From Ampelocalamus luodianensis (taxonomy: Eukaryota; Streptophyta; Magnoliopsida; Poales; Poaceae), in assembly GCA_036346255.1 (NCBI GenBank), contig CM070620.1, positions 10,714,671 to 10,778,670 of the forward strand: a stretch of DNA of 64,000 nt, written 5' to 3'. Positions 32,699 to 45,367 of the stretch are shown here, piece after piece. Each line of letters opens with the position of its first letter. The first letter of the stretch is position 1. The notes below the pieces were generated by a model. It was given only the letters and a program-made list of their open reading frames with translations. It did no database searches and was not told the DNA's origin. A program made the position numbers and the translations under genes.

Positions 32699-34882
32699 TC
32701 ATGGATCGGATGGAGTTCGCTCTCTTGGAAGAGCGCATCGATCAGCTACATCGCGCGTCGCGTCGTGTCCCTCATCCTGCGGTGCGGGTGGCGCGATCGT
32801 GTTGGGGTGATCGCACGCGGACACCTCGGGTGGCTGGAGGCTAGGCGCACGCACGGGCGGCCCGAGTTAGCGATTCGTTGGCACTATTTTATCACCAAGC
32901 GCACTTCGTACTAACCTTTTGTTGTTTGCGAGCTCGTGCGCGGGTTTACTCCCACTCGCCGGATGGTGCAGGCCACGGGCGGGGCGAGTCGGCGGCACCG
33001 CGGGTGGCGGCGGCGACACGAGCGTCCATGCCGGACGGAGCGGTCCCGGCGCTTCCCATTCGGCCGGTCCTTGTTGGCGGCTCTTGTGGATTGGTGGCGG
33101 CGGGAGACTCACACGTTCCATCTTCCGTTCGGGAGATGACCCTACTCTGAGGCGTCTCCATGCTACTTGGCCTCCTGTCGCGGGGCGTCTTTGCTTTCGC
33201 GAGAGCCTCGGAAGCGGCGTCGGGACATTCGGGTAGGTTTCGAAGTCCTTCCGCTGCGGCGCGGCGGTACTACATCTTCCGGAGACACGAGAGTGCGGCC
33301 CGTCGCTTACGGTGGTGTCGCGATTCGAATGCGTGTTCGACCATGTTCGCGTTACGCACCGCGCTATCTTTTTGTAGTACGATCTTACTTTCTTTTTGGT
33401 TGTACCGGCTCGGCGGATGGACCTGCCATGGGCGACGGCCGGTGTCACGCCACAGGCGTACTTGCTCGGCTATTCGGGTGGGTCCTATTCACCACCACCA
33501 CGGCGACACCGTCGGCAGCGGCTCGTGCGTATGCGGGGCCATCGCCGGCGGAGGCCCCACGATCGGTGGGTTGGTGTACTTGCGCCACCTATCGCGGGTT
33601 GTGCGACTGCGTGCCGGGCGCGGCGAACTCCGTCCTCACGGGTGTCCTCTCACCGAGTGCGATTGTGGTCGTTCGGCGCTTTAGCCTCGGGCGACCCTTG
33701 ATGAGCAACGCTCTCCTGACGGCGGGAGATGTACTTGGAGGCGAGTTGATCGGCCGACTATGGGCTCGCTTTGGTGTCGACGGCGGTACATATTATTTTG
33801 TGTGACTTATTTTTAATATCATCGATCGTTCAATCTGTCGTCGTGTTGTGTTCCTCGCAGTGCAGGTTTGCGCCGCGTCACGGGTGACACGTCGTCGAGC
33901 GTTCGTGGAGTTGTTCGGCCGGCTCACGGCGACGGCGTTCGTTAGCGACCATACTCCTGCGGAGTTAGTTGTCGCGCTCCTCACGGGCTTTCCTCGGCGT
34001 GCTGCGCGGCGACCATCGGCTCACCGCGGTGCTCGTCTTCGGCGTCTTCGTTGAGACTACGCGGCACATCGCGTGATCGGCGATTCGGCCTCGGCGAGAG
34101 GTTCCGATACGATTCGGCGCCCGATGCGGGCGGCGTGCACGCGTGAGTAATCGACAAACATCCCGATTATTTGTTGTCGTCTAGTCGCATGACTTCTAAT
34201 TACATGTTCGTCTTGCGAGTTCGTAGGAAGAGTTCGTCGCGATGCAGGCCGGGTGCTAGGATGAGCAGCCGGTGGACCGGTGGGGCGGCGCACTAGATGA
34301 CCGTGTGCGGGAGGACCACGCCTTACAACCCTACGACCTCGGCGCGTACCTCCATTGATGCGCTCCTGGACACGCACGAGCTGCGTACTTGCTGCGAATG
34401 CGCCCGCACCACGTGTCCGGCACCGGCGACACACATACCTGTGCATTTCGCGCAGATGTCCATAAGCGCGATGCGTTACATCCTACTTCCAATACGCCGA
34501 TTCGGCCTGCGCTATTACATATTTCACGAGTCTTGTTTTCGATGTGGCGAGCATCGCCATAGCGAAGATACGACGGTATCGGTCATTAGTTGAGAGGTTA
34601 TCGGGCGGTGTCGAGGCACACGAGAGCGATCCAGATGGTGCGTCGTGTGGTGATCAAGCGCCGCGTATTTTCGGCTTTGTTGTCGTCGCGCGAGCTACGG
34701 AGGTTGATACGGCGAGTTGCACAGTCGGCGATCCTTCGTCGCGTCGCGCCGTCCGTCGACGGCGAGCGGCGACGAGAGTCGGCTAGACCACGTCCGACAC
34801 CGCGCATGCGCGAGGACGGATGCTCGGCGGACCACCCGCCGAGGCGAGGAGGTGGAGGTTCCGCTGAGCGCGACCCGTGCCG
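32699..34882 (+). pseudogene. Plant mobile domain (PMD) protein, 5' part, split by Ty3 insertion
   Basis: A GC-rich region following the transposase. A start-like ATG at 32699 gives MDRMEFALLEERIDQLHRAS. The PMD signature follows at about 33040-33240: an ALVDWWRRETHTFHLPFG segment, then, in another frame, PPVAGRLCFRESLGSG. PMD is the domain of the plant MAIN/MAIL proteins and also occurs in Ty3 and MULE transposons. Possible introns are seen near 33803-33860 (ending CTCGCAG). Several frameshifts. The unit is interrupted at 34883 by a Ty3 element and resumes after it. Confidence 0.65.
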
Positions 34883-35440
34883 TGTAACACCCAAATTTCT
34901 GGTTTGGCAAGAACCCCAATTTGTTCAAGGAGCTCAAACCCTAATTTTCTTTTGGCTTGAAGATCTTGGAAGATCTTTTGTTCAATCCCCGAAGCTTTCC
35001 GTTTGTTGAAGATTCGTTCTTTCCCCCAAAGCCTACCTAGCCCTCCTCCTACCCCCTTCCTAGCCACTGCCCGTAGCGCGCACCCTCGCGGCGCGCCTCC
35101 GTCGCCCTCTCCCTCCTCACGGGTGTGCCGTCGTCGCCTCGGCCGCGTCGCGCATCCGCCAAACCCGCGCGCGTCGGCGCTCGACCGTCCCTTTCCCGTC
35201 CCGGCGCGCGGCGGGCCTTGGTTCTTGCGCGCTCCATCGTCAGCGGTCGCCCCGGATCAAAGTTTTCCCCTCCGCTATAAAAGCGAGCTTCCCTTCCGCC
35301 AACCACCCCACTCATCCCTCTTTCCCGAGCAAGAAGAAGATCAAGCGAGGCGGAGAACTCACCCGGAGTCGTCGTCGCCGTCGACTTTGCGCGACTTAGT
35401 GAGCCGCCCGCGTGCCGAGCCTCCCGCTCCTCGCTGCGTC
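34883..35440 (+). repeat. Left LTR (truncated) of the nested Ty3 element
   Basis: Aligns to 41364-41945 by eye: shared ACACCCAAATTTCTGG, GAAGATCTTGGAAGATC, CTATAA TATA box (about 35275) and CGAGCAAGAAGAAGATCAAG. It carries many 1-3 base deletions relative to the right LTR, often in C/G runs. Confidence 0.8.
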
Positions 35441-35628
35441 GTAAATGCGCGCCTTAGTTAGATTGGTGCGTTGCTAAGGACTCGAGTCCTATTTTCAAAA
35501 CCTAAGAAAAGCTTTGGCAAAATATAGCGTATTTATTGCCCTCACTCATCCCTCTTAATTCTTTACTCATCCTACTTCACTTGGATTTATTATGTTACTG
35601 ACTCCCTCTTGTTTTCAAAAATTTTAGA

Positions 35629-36258
35629 TGGCCGCTCCGTCACTCGCTGGACAGTGGGACTTTTTCTCTCACGGAGAAGACTTCGGAAGCCGTGGAGATT
35701 CTTCGCGGTGATGCGATGCCAGGTTACTACCATCCGCCTATCTTCATGGGCCGGATGACTCAGGTTCTGGACCGAGAGACTTGGAGCATGGAGGTTTTCC
35801 TCTATGCTAGGGAGGGTGAGTTCAATACTCACACCTTCAAGGCTGAGTACCCCAGGAGCCGTGCCTTGGATGTTGTCAAGATGTGGCACGACTTGCGCGC
35901 TCGCTTGTGCGGATGCATGGAGACCTTCCTGTGAGCTCGCCCTTCTGCTTCCATCCGACTCTCCAGGAGGGAGAGCTTTACCCGGTGATCCGCCACGTCC
36001 GGACAGACGATCCGCCCCTGTCACATCAGCTCCAGCTCACGCAGGCCTTGTCGACTGCCCTCGCCAACGCCGTTGACGAGATCGGGGCGCCGATTTCTCC
36101 TCACGGCGACTACGAGCACTCGACACCCTCGCGACAACATGTTCGGAGATGATGAAGCACACCGCAAGGTAGAGCGGAGAGAGCGCGTTGTTGCGAGTTG
36201 GCACGTCTCGAGCGCTCTGCGGCCATCGCCCCTCTGCTGCACATTGTCGTCCTAACAA
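35629..36258 (+). pseudogene. Retrotransposon ORF upstream of gag, function unknown
   Basis: A frame beginning MAAPSLAGQWDFF after an intron-like TTTTCAAAAATTTTAG acceptor at 35627-35628. It continues, after a shift, as EILRGDAMPGYYHPPIFMGR and MTQVLDRETWSMEVFLYARE, with FKAEYPRSRALDVVKMWHDL reminiscent of the end of a double-stranded-RNA-binding fold, then a charged coiled-coil-like part. I recall similar extra ORFs before gag in rice Ty3 elements but cannot name a function. Confidence 0.5.
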
Positions 36259-36810
36259 CCCGGTTCGGTAGGCGTTTTCCACTGAGGACCCACCCTACTC
36301 ACGGCACGCAGAAAGTCGTCCACCACCGTCGGCCGCAGCCTTGAGAAGTCGGTCGTGGGCGCAACCCGAGTCGTTCCGCTCGCCCGATTTAACGGCAATG
36401 GCCGTACCGTTCGCTTCGCGCCGACCCTCGATTCTGGCCGTTCGTTCCCGGGTAACTATACCACTTGCGGTGGTAAGCACCCATGAGAGGAGTAGTCAGG
36501 ATAGGGAGTAGTCGGGATAGCTAGGTTAACTAGCGCGTGCTTGCACAGTAGTCTTTTGGGTTATAAGCACTTTCTTTATCCACCTTTGTAGGCGTTGTGT
36601 TTTGTATCTCGTGTCATGGCTTTGCATGGCCTATATCTTGTGTCTAGAGTCATGTAACACTTAACCCCTTATTATTGTTGAATTGCAGCCATTCGGGCTT
36701 TGTTTCGCATTTGTTCTGTTTCGTTTGGCTTGATTTTCTTCTGTGTGTGTCTTAGAGGCGGTGAACCCTCATATACCCCTCTCTAGTTACGAGCTTTAGC
36801 TTTTCTTGAG

Positions 36811-37990
36811 ATGACACCAAGGAGGCTGCTGCCCGATCAGTGGTGCTTTTCGCGGGCCGTGGAAGAGGCGTGGCTATGGTGTGAGTCGTGGTCAAGACCT
36901 ACCTCCCACCGCTAGAGCACCGACAATGGCACAAGTTATGCAACAACAAGCCCAAATTCTTCAAGCCTTGCTCACTAATCAACAAGCGAGGCGACGGTCG
37001 CCACTCTAAGTGGCGATTTCCTCGAGACAAGACCTCTTACCTTTGCCTCGGCGATGAACCCACAGAGCGAAAGATTGGCTCGGGGATGCGAGAAGAAGCT
37101 TCGCTAGCCCGGCTCTCGAGGAAGACAAGGTGGACTTTGCCACTCACCGGTTGAAAGGAGCGCGCCGCTTGGTGGGAAAACTACCTCATTGCTCAAGGTG
37201 GTGAAAGCCCATTAGCGGGAGAAGAAGAAGCGGCAAAGGCATCCGCTCTCGGAGATCGGCAGGATCCTCGCCTTTGTTGAAACAATTCTTGAAGTACAAT
37301 TGGATGAGACCGCACCCGCATGGCGGCCAATCTCTGAGCGAGTTCAAGATCGCCTTGGGACTAACTTTGTACTCTTTGGTACAATGAGGCTAAGAAGAAT
37401 GAGTTTAGAACTCTCAAGCAAGGTCAAATGACGATCAATGAATATCTAACCAAGTTTAACCAGACTTGCTCGCTCGCTCCATGGCGTGGCGATGCGAAGA
37501 GAAGATAGACCGCTTTGTGGAAGGAATGCGTGGAGACATGAGAAGCCGACTTATCCTCCACGATTTCCTAGCTTCCACCACTTGATCAACAAAGCCCTCG
37601 TCTTTGGAAAATGAGAAGAAGATTGCGGAAGTTAGCGCAAGAGAAAGATGGTATTCGAAGCGCAAGGTGGCTTTCCTCGAAGTCAACATTCCTGGCGGCT
37701 CATCTTTTAAGCGGTGTAGTTTCTCCACAAGGAACTCAAGCTCCACCCCGCGTACCAATGGGAATGGTTTCGCATCCTTCGTTCACCGACGACTGCAACA
37801 AGCAACCCGAGCTCATCTCCATTGTTTCCATTGTGGAGTGAGGGACACTTTGCCAACCGATGCCCTCAACGTCAGAACACTCCTGCCAAGTTCAACTCAG
37901 GAGTCACACCAACTCAAGGTCAAACATCAGCTCCAAGCAGGAACCATTAGGCCCCGCAAGCACCTAGATCTACCTCGACACCAAACCGCG
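36811..37990 (+). pseudogene. Ty3 gag, frameshifted
   Basis: Starts MTPRRLLPDQ at 36811. It is followed by an Arg/Gly-rich part, then GQDLPPTARAPTMAQVMQQQ, the capsid-type region with VDFATHRLKGA and WWENYLIAQGG (37130-37200), QYNWMRPHPHGG, and LRDMRSRLILHD-type sequence, ending near a degraded CCHC knuckle (CFHCG-like, about 37825). Many frame changes. Confidence 0.7.
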
Positions 37991-38058
37991 GCCATGTGAA
38001 CCATGTCACAGCCGAGGAGGCTCGAGAAGCTACGGGGAGTTCTAATGGAGTGCGTTCT

Positions 38059-38467
38059 CTGTTAATCGATCACCGGCTGAAGTTTTGTTTGATTAGGAGC
38101 TTCGCATTCTTTTATATCAAGAAGATTTGTTGAAAGGCTTAAGTTGCCAACCTTTAAGCTAAAGAAACCCGTGGTACTTAGTTCACCCGGGGGACCCTTG
38201 ACTATTACCTTAGTAAGTCCCCGAGTAGAGATTGCTATGGAAAATTCTGGATTCCTAGCAAACCTCTTAGTGCTTCAATCCCAAACTTTGGATATCATCC
38301 TAGGGATAGATTGGTTGGCCCGATACCAAGGAATGATAGATTGTGCCAATAGAAAAGTGGTACTCACCAAAGACCCAGGCATCACAATAAAGGTTAATGT
38401 AGACCGCTTCTCAGGTTTGGATCATACAATCCATAACCTCGAGAAGGTATTGAAACAACACACGTAG
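38059..38467 (+). pseudogene. Ty3 aspartic protease region
   Basis: The frame 38144-38467 contains LPTFKLKKPVVLSSPGGPLT and DIILGIDWLARYQGMIDCAN, the conserved stretch at the end of retropepsin-like domains in plant Ty3 elements (LGMDWL motif as LGIDWL). The catalytic DSGA region upstream is lost in frameshifted sequence. Confidence 0.75.
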
Positions 38468-38499
38468 TTCAAAATTACACGTAAGTTTTCCCAGAAGAA

Positions 38500-39820
38500 T
38501 TGCCTGGCATGCCACCAGACCGAGACATAGAATTTGTGATCAACCTAAAGCCGGGAACAACCCCAATTGCCAGAGGCCATATAGGATGGCGATTGATGAG
38601 CTTGAAGAGCTTAAGACACGGATGGAAGAATTACGGAAAAAGGATTCATTAGACCTAGCTCATCCCCACAGGGTTCGCGATACTTTTTGTAAAGAAAAGG
38701 ATGGCACCGTCAGTTGTGTGTAGATTACGAGCCCTCAATGAGGTGACCATCAAGAATAAGTATCCCTTGCCCGCATTGATGATCTATTCGACCAAGCGTC
38801 GAGAACAGCCGTGTTCTCCAAGATAGACCTAAGGTCGAGGATACCATCGAGTTAAGATTAGAAGTGAGGACATCCCTAAGACGACTTTTACCACCGGTAT
38901 GGCCTATATGAGTTTACAGTTATGTCGTTTGGCTTGACCAATGCGCCAGCCTACTTCATGAACCTTATGAACAAAGTATTCATGGAATACCTGGATAAGT
39001 TTGTTGTCGTGTTCATAGACGACATCTTAATCTATTCCAAGACCAATGAGGAATATACTGAACATCTACATTTGGTCCTGAAGAAACTCAAAGAACATCA
39101 GTTGTATGCCAAGTACAACAAGTGTGAATTTTGGCTTCAAGAGATCAGTTTCCTCGGACATATTGTATCCGCTGGAGGAGTCGCAGTTGACCCATCCAAA
39201 GTAGAAACCGTGTTGGAATGGAAACAACCAACCTCAGTGACCGAAGTGCGTAGTTTTCTTGGATTGGTCGGATACTACAGACGCTTCATTGAAGGATTCT
39301 CCAAACTATCCAGACCAATGACCCACCTGCTCAAGAAAGAAAAGAAGTATGAATGGACAACGACTTGTGAAAAGAGTTTCCAAGAGTTAAAGAAGAAGTT
39401 AACCATTGCACTCGGTGTTAGTCTGCTTGGACATACACAAGGACTTTGAAGTCTATTGTGATGCTTGCGCAAGGTCTTGGCTGCGTCCTTATGCAAGGAG
39501 GAAAAGTCGTGGCATATGCATCCGGACAACCGTCCACATGAAGACAATTATCCAACCCATGATTTAGAGTTAGCGGTAGTAGTGCATGCCCTAAAGATTT
39601 AGCGGCATTACTTGATTGGAAATCATTGCAATATCTATCTGAGATCACAAGAGTCTTAAGTACATTTTCACCCAAGCAGGACCTCAACCTCCGAGCGGAG
39701 AAGATGGTTAGAACCGATTAAGGATTACAACTTGGATGTTCATTATCATCTGGAAAGGCCAATGTAGTGGCCGATGCTTTAAGCCGTAAGTCCTCTTTGC
39801 AATAATGTTGTGGTTCGAGA
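38500..39820 (+). pseudogene. Ty3 reverse transcriptase and RNase H, broken
   Basis: The open part 38922-39449 has MSFGLTNAPAYFMNLMNKVF, the catalytic FIDDILIYSK, FLGHIVSAGGVAVDP and RSFLGLVGYYRRFIEGFSKL. Upstream fingers and the first part of RT (38520-38920) and downstream RNase H (39420-39800, VVADALSRK-like end) are in shifted frames. Confidence 0.88.
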
Positions 39821-39939
39821 GTGCCAACTTTGAGCTTTGCAAGGAATTAGAGGCACTTAACCTCGAGTTAGTAGAACAAGGCACCTTAGCGACTATGGAA
39901 GTTCAACCAACCTTAGAAGAGCAAATCAAGACCGCTCGA

Positions 39940-41353
39940 AAGGACACCACAGGTTGAGAAATTTAAACATCTCATGGCCAAAGGAAAAGCCTCAAAGATG
40001 GTTGAAGACCAACAAGGAATCCTATGGTATGGGAAACGTCTCTTTGTTCCCACCAAAAGGAACTCAAGGATTTGATTCTAAAAGAAGCTCATAGATCAGT
40101 ACACCCTACACCGAGCGGCACCAAGATGTATCAAGATATGAAGAGTCTATATTGGTGGCGCGAATGAAAAGAGACATCGCGAGTTCGTAGCTTGTTGCGA
40201 TGTGTGCCAACGGATCAAGGCAGAACATCAGAGACCCGCAGGATTGCTGCAACCACTGCAAATCCCTCAGTGGAAGTGGGAAGAAATTGGAATGGATTTC
40301 ATTACGGGTCTGCCGAGAACCAAGACCGGATATGATTTCGTATGGGTCATAATTGACAGATTAACCAAAGTTGCCCATTTCATCCCTGTGAAGACCACCT
40401 ACAAGGGAGATAAATTAGCCGAGTTATACATGGCTCGTATTGTATGTCTGCATGGAGTACCCAAGAGGATAGTCTCGGATCGAGGTTCTCAGTTTACCTC
40501 GCATTTCTGGGCTAGTCTCCATGATGCACTTGGAACTCACTTAAACTTGGCCAGACATATCACCCATGGCCGATGGATGATGACAGAAAGAGTAAATCAG
40601 ATTCTAGAAGACATGCTTCGGGCTTGTGCTTTAGAATTTACTTTAGACTGGGAGAGATGTCTACCATATGCAGAATTCGCCTACAACAACAATTACCAAT
40701 CCAGTTTGAAAATATCTCCGTTTGAAGCACTTTATGGGAGGAAATGCAGAACACCCTTGCATTGGTCAGAATCGGGAGAAGGTTATATCTTCGGACGAGA
40801 TACCCTCAAGCAAGCAGAAGAGAAAGTCCGATTGATCAGAGATCGTCTACTGTTTTTCAGTCCAGACGAGAAAAGTTATGCCGACAACCGTCGTAGAGAG
40901 TTAACTTTGAAGTTGGAGATCATGTATATCTCAAAGTGTCACCCTTTCGCGAATGCGAGGCGTTTAAAGTGAAAGGCAAGCTTGCGCCAAGATACATAGG
41001 CCCGTTCCCAATCACCGCTGCGTGGAGAGGTAGCATATCAGCTGGAATTACGGAAAATTTGTCGGATGTCCACAATGTGTTTCCGTCTCTCGACTCAAGA
41101 AATGCCTCAGTACACGAAGAAAGCTCCAATTGAAACCATTGCACTCGAGAAAGACTTATCGTATCCAGAACATCCGATCAAGATTCTTGATGTTGTGGAG
41201 AAGCAAACAAGGCGTCAGATCATCCGTTTGTGCAAAGTGCAGTGGAGCAACCACTCGGAGAGAAAGCCACTTGGGGCGCGAAGATCGGTGAAGTTGGATT
41301 ACCTATCATTCTCGAGTAGCTTGAATCTCGGGGTCGAGATTCTCTTTAAAATG
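39940..41353 (+). pseudogene. Ty3 integrase and C-terminal chromodomain-like region
   Basis: The HHCC zinc-binding part is in shifted frames before 40200. The catalytic core is open at 40202-40972 with WEEIGMDFITGLPRT, VSDRGSQFTSHFWASLHDAL and LPYAEFAYNNNYQSS. After 40936 come APRYIGPFPITAAW and a chromodomain-like end (IIRLCKVQWSNHSE...). In the core, the stretch usually read as a conserved His/Gly-rich block is altered (ARHITHGRWMMTERVNQ). Confidence 0.85.
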
Positions 41354-41363
41354 TAGTAGGTTT

Positions 41364-44296
41364 TGTAACACCCAAATTTCTGGTTTGGCAAGAACCCCAA
41401 TTTGTTCAAGGAGCTCAAACCTAATTTTCTTTTGGCTTGAAGATCTTGGAAGATCTTTTGTTCAATCCCCGAAGCTTTCCCGTTTTGTTGAAGATTCGTT
41501 CTTTCCCAAAGCCTACCTAGCCCTCCTCCTACCCCCTTCCTAGCCTGCCGTGGCCGCGTCGACCTCGTGACCGCGCCTCCTCCGTCGCCTCTCCTCTCAC
41601 GGGTGTGCCGTCGTCGACCTCGGCCGCGTCGCGCATCCGCCAAACCCGGCGCCGCGTCGGCTCCTCGACCGTCCCTTTCCCGTCCCGGCGCGGCGGACGC
41701 CTTGGTTCTTGCGCCGCTCCATCGTCAACGTCGCCCCGGATCCAAAGTTTCCCCCTCCGGCTATAAAGCGAGCTTCCCCCTCCTTCCGGCCGAACCACCC
41801 CCCACTCATCCCTCTTTCCCCGAGCAAGAAGAAGATCAAGCGAGGCCGGAGAACTCACCTTCGGGAGTCGTCGTCGCCGTCGACTTTCTTTGCGGCTTGG
41901 TGAGCCGCCACGCTGTGCCGAGCCTCCCCGCTCCCCTCCGTCGCCGTCGTCGTCGTCGCCGTTCTCCCCCGAGCTCCTTCTCCTTGCGCGCCGCCGCGGC
42001 CGCCCGTTTCTCCCTCTACACGCTGCCCTAGCGCCCCCCTCTCCCTCGCGTGTGCTCGTGAGAGAGCCCTTGCCTTTTCTTTTTTTGGACTCGCGGGCGC
42101 ATGCAACTGCTGTGCGCAGGCCGGACGCGCTCGTGGACATGGCGCTCCTCAGCCCAATTAGCGTCGGGCGAAAAAGCTAGCCATGGGCGCTTTTCCTTTT
42201 CTTTTTTTTTTGTTGTTTTTCTTTCCCTTTTTCCTTTTGAATTTCAAAAGAGAGACTTTAGAATTCCTTTTCTCCCTCATTTCAACTCCAAAAATCGTGA
42301 AGTTTGTTTCTAAAAATTTCTAAAATCAAGCTCTTTCTGTTGGAGCTAGTTTGGTTTATTTTGGAGTTCATTTGATGAGGATTGTTATTTATTTATTTTG
42401 TTTGCTCGCTTGTCTCCTTTTAAGTCTGCGATCGTTCGTAGAGTTCGGAGAAGCCGGAGACCCCCACTTTGATCAAGCTCAAGAGTATCAAGATCACCTC
42501 GACCTAGACCCAGGCGAGTCAATACTTTGATCATATTGAACCTACATTTTATGCAAATTATATTCTTTTAAAATATCAAATTGCATGTTTTAATTCCCTT
42601 ATGCAAATGTATGTTAAAAATCATAAGGTAGTTAAATGCCAACTTTATGTTTAATTATTAATACACCATCCCTTGATAATTGAATTACCTTAAGCCCTTG
42701 TCACCCTAGTAATTATATGGTAACTATACTAGTATAGGCTATACTTAAGCGACATGCTAGCCTTGCTTAAGTATCGGGGTATTATCTACCCCATTCATCA
42801 TCTTTTAAAATGAACATGATTTTGGGCAGTCATTGGATGTAAATGACTGAGATGGTTGTGTGGATGTATTTTCCTACCTCCCCAAAACCCTAAGAATTGC
42901 TTATACATCTGGGCGGATGGTATGATGGATGGTATGTTGGTGGGTGCTAATGCAGCCCAAGGAATGTTGGTTTGTGGTTGGTATGTGGCATGAACCGCCT
43001 AGATGGTCCCTAAGGACTTAATCCTGTGATGACCTCCCAATGTAAAACAATACAACCATATGTCTATAATGGTGTCGACCTGGCTAAATAATTTGTATCT
43101 GTTAGTACGAGTTGCACCAGGTAGATGACTCGCAACGCCATAAGCCTTCGTGGTTATGGGTTGGGGTGTACGGCTTACGGGTCTATGTGAGCGTAAGTCG
43201 TGTGGCGCAAGAGAGTGCAGGAAAGGGGTTGACGGGTCTATGTGAGCGTAACCCTTCTCAGGTGAAACCTTAGCGGGTGTAACAAATACTGGTGGACACA
43301 TTGTAAAGGCCTTGTGACGATCCCCCTTTGACTCACGTGTCTACGGAAACATGTGTATATGTCAAGATGATTGTCTCTTGTGGGAAAAGTGTACAACCTC
43401 TGCGAGTGTAATAAAGCTGTTGAATAGCCGTGCCTTACGGTCATGGCGGACATGGGAACTTACAAGAGTTAGTTCTGTTTATAAAACCTTGTGGGTGGGA
43501 TAAAATGTGATGGGTCGTTGTGGGCCTGGTTTTGGTTTTTCCCTGGGTGGATGTACCCCAGTGATGTTAAGTGGTGGATGTAACCACTATAAAAAATAAG
43601 CATAAGGTGGAGGTAACCTCTACTGTTATAAATATTGCACAAGTAATCTCTTTAACAAAAATAAAATTTGGTTAAAATGCTAAGTATTAGGACTTTCTAA
43701 TATTGGTATTTAAAATATTGTTAGCATAAATAAAAGAACCCGAGCCATCCTTGTTAAACCTTGCATGTATATAATTGCATCTTTGTGTGTTGGCTCGCGA
43801 GCACGGAAGTTGTGCTCATCCTCGCTCTTTCTCCCAACCCTCAGAACCCGTGGATCATGGAGATTACGTCTATTACGAGGACCAGGACACCGAGGAGCAA
43901 GGACATGAAGAAGAGTAGCATAGTTCCTTAGTGCAGGTCTCGCCTCAGTCTAGTTGGCTCGTTGGTACTCGTGTACATCCTATATTATCCAAGCCTTTGG
44001 CTGATATCGGTCGTACACATGGTACCCCAGTCGCTTGCTTGTGGAGAGACTTGCCCTATCCTTTTGCTTCCGCTATCGTACTCGATGTTTTGTAATGAAC
44101 TCATTTGGCCTGATCGGCCCTATTGTAAACTCGACCCGATGTGGTCTATTTGAACTCTGATGCTTGTATTAATGAATGATTTGGTCTACGCGATGTATGA
44201 AATGATTCAACAATGTGTCTTGTGGCGCTATCTCGATCCGAGGAATAGCGCGGCTTTACCGCGAGGATTACGGATTACGAAATCCGGTCCGACACA
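41364..44296 (+). repeat. Right LTR of the nested Ty3 element (~2.9 kb)
   Basis: Starts TGTAACACCC directly after the polypurine-like TAGTAGGTTT. It contains a CTATAAAG box (about 41760), a long AT-rich part, and at 43200-43450 a module (GTGAAACCTTAGCG..., GTACAACCTCTGCGAGTGTA, AATAGCCGTG) that also occurs, inverted, in the solo LTR at 57211-60645. The end is placed near 44296 from the GACACA motif. Confidence 0.7.
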
Positions 44297-44823
44297 CCGA
44301 CGGCGCGCACTCGTTGGTCCTCCACAACCCTTTGCCTTCCACACTCGGTACACGAGGCGCGTCGGCGTGCCATACTACCATACGGGCGCCTTCGTGCGCT
44401 ATGGCGTAGGCCGAGTGCGTAACATCTCCGTTTCTCGGCATACATCGTGTTTTGTTAATTGACTAACAATACTTTCTGTGTAGGTCCAATTCCCTATGGC
44501 GGAGGGTCCTCTCGGCGTCGCGAAGCCCACGACTTCTTGGTGGGCGGCGACCGGCATGAGCCCACTCGGTGAGGTTCTCTGCGTCACGACTTGCCATGCG
44601 CCATTACCCACCACAATGGCGCGCACATCCACCCTTCGCCTCTCGGTTCTCGTCGGACCGGGGCTCTAGACCATCTTACCTGTCGGGCCGAGGCCTCGAC
44701 ACCGGCGCGCAGAGGAGGGGGGCCCAGCGAGCCGTAGGGGATGAGACGTGGGTGGAGGCGCCCGTGGTGATGGAGGAGAGGATGGTGGGGGTGCGGTTGG
44801 CGGGGCCTAGTAGGGGCTACTAG
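44297..44823 (+). pseudogene. PMD protein, 3' part, after the Ty3 insertion
   Basis: GC-rich open sequence resumes after the Ty3 right LTR. A probable intron ends in GTGTAG near 44484, followed by an ATGGCGGAGG context. The frame ends at TAG 44821-44823. No domain is recognisable on its own; it is assigned from position. Confidence 0.35.
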
Positions 44824-44989
44824 GGGAGGATGCTACGGTACATTTGTTCGTTATGTCATACTTACATTTTGCACTTCATATGTGATGCATGTAATACTTT
44901 GCGTATGTGGCGCATGTCATACTTTATGCACGTGATGCATGTAATACTTCGCGTTTCACTACCCACTCGTTCATACAAAACGTGTTCGT

Positions 44990-45335
44990 CGAATGCTTTT
45001 CTTGACGACGTGACGACTAACTTTGCTTTTCCGCACGATGTGACCAAGCGAGCTGTTTTTCGGGCGGTGTGACCAAACGAGCACGCTTTTACGGGCGGTG
45101 TGACCAAGCGAGCTCGCTTTTACGCGCGGTGTGACGGGCAGCGACGCAGATATTCAATCACGAGGGCATGACGACGAGATAGCTTTATCGGGGCGATGTA
45201 ACGCGACGAGCGGCTTTCTCGAGGACATGACCAGGCGAGGTAGCTTTTGGGCGATGTAACTGGCGACCCGGCTTTTTCTTAGGACATGACCATACGGGGT
45301 AGCTTTTGGGACGATGTGACCCAACGAGCGGCTTT
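44990..45335. repeat. Degenerate ~35-bp minisatellite upstream of MULE unit 3
   Basis: About nine units of the form GCTTTT...GGGCGGTGTGACCAAGCGAG, drifting to GGACATGACC and GCGATGTAAC variants. It ends about 30 bp before a TATA box. Confidence 0.75.
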
Positions 45336-45367
45336 TTTGAGCCCGACTACCACTCCTCCATTGTACC

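Larger units (their letters stand above)
34883..44296 (+). mobile_element. Ty3 (chromovirus-like) LTR retrotransposon nested in the MULE
   Basis: Both LTRs start TGTAACACCCAAATTTCTGG (34883 and 41364) and are about 95% alike where they overlap, allowing for many small indels. The internal order is an upstream ORF, gag, protease, reverse transcriptase, RNase H, integrase and a C-terminal region, all on the plus strand and all frameshifted. The left LTR copy is recognisable for only about 550 bp, while the right LTR runs to about 44296 (~2.9 kb), so most of the left LTR and the primer-binding site are gone. The right border and target duplication are uncertain (TGCCG on the left, CACCG or CCGAC on the right). 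Confidence 0.85.
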
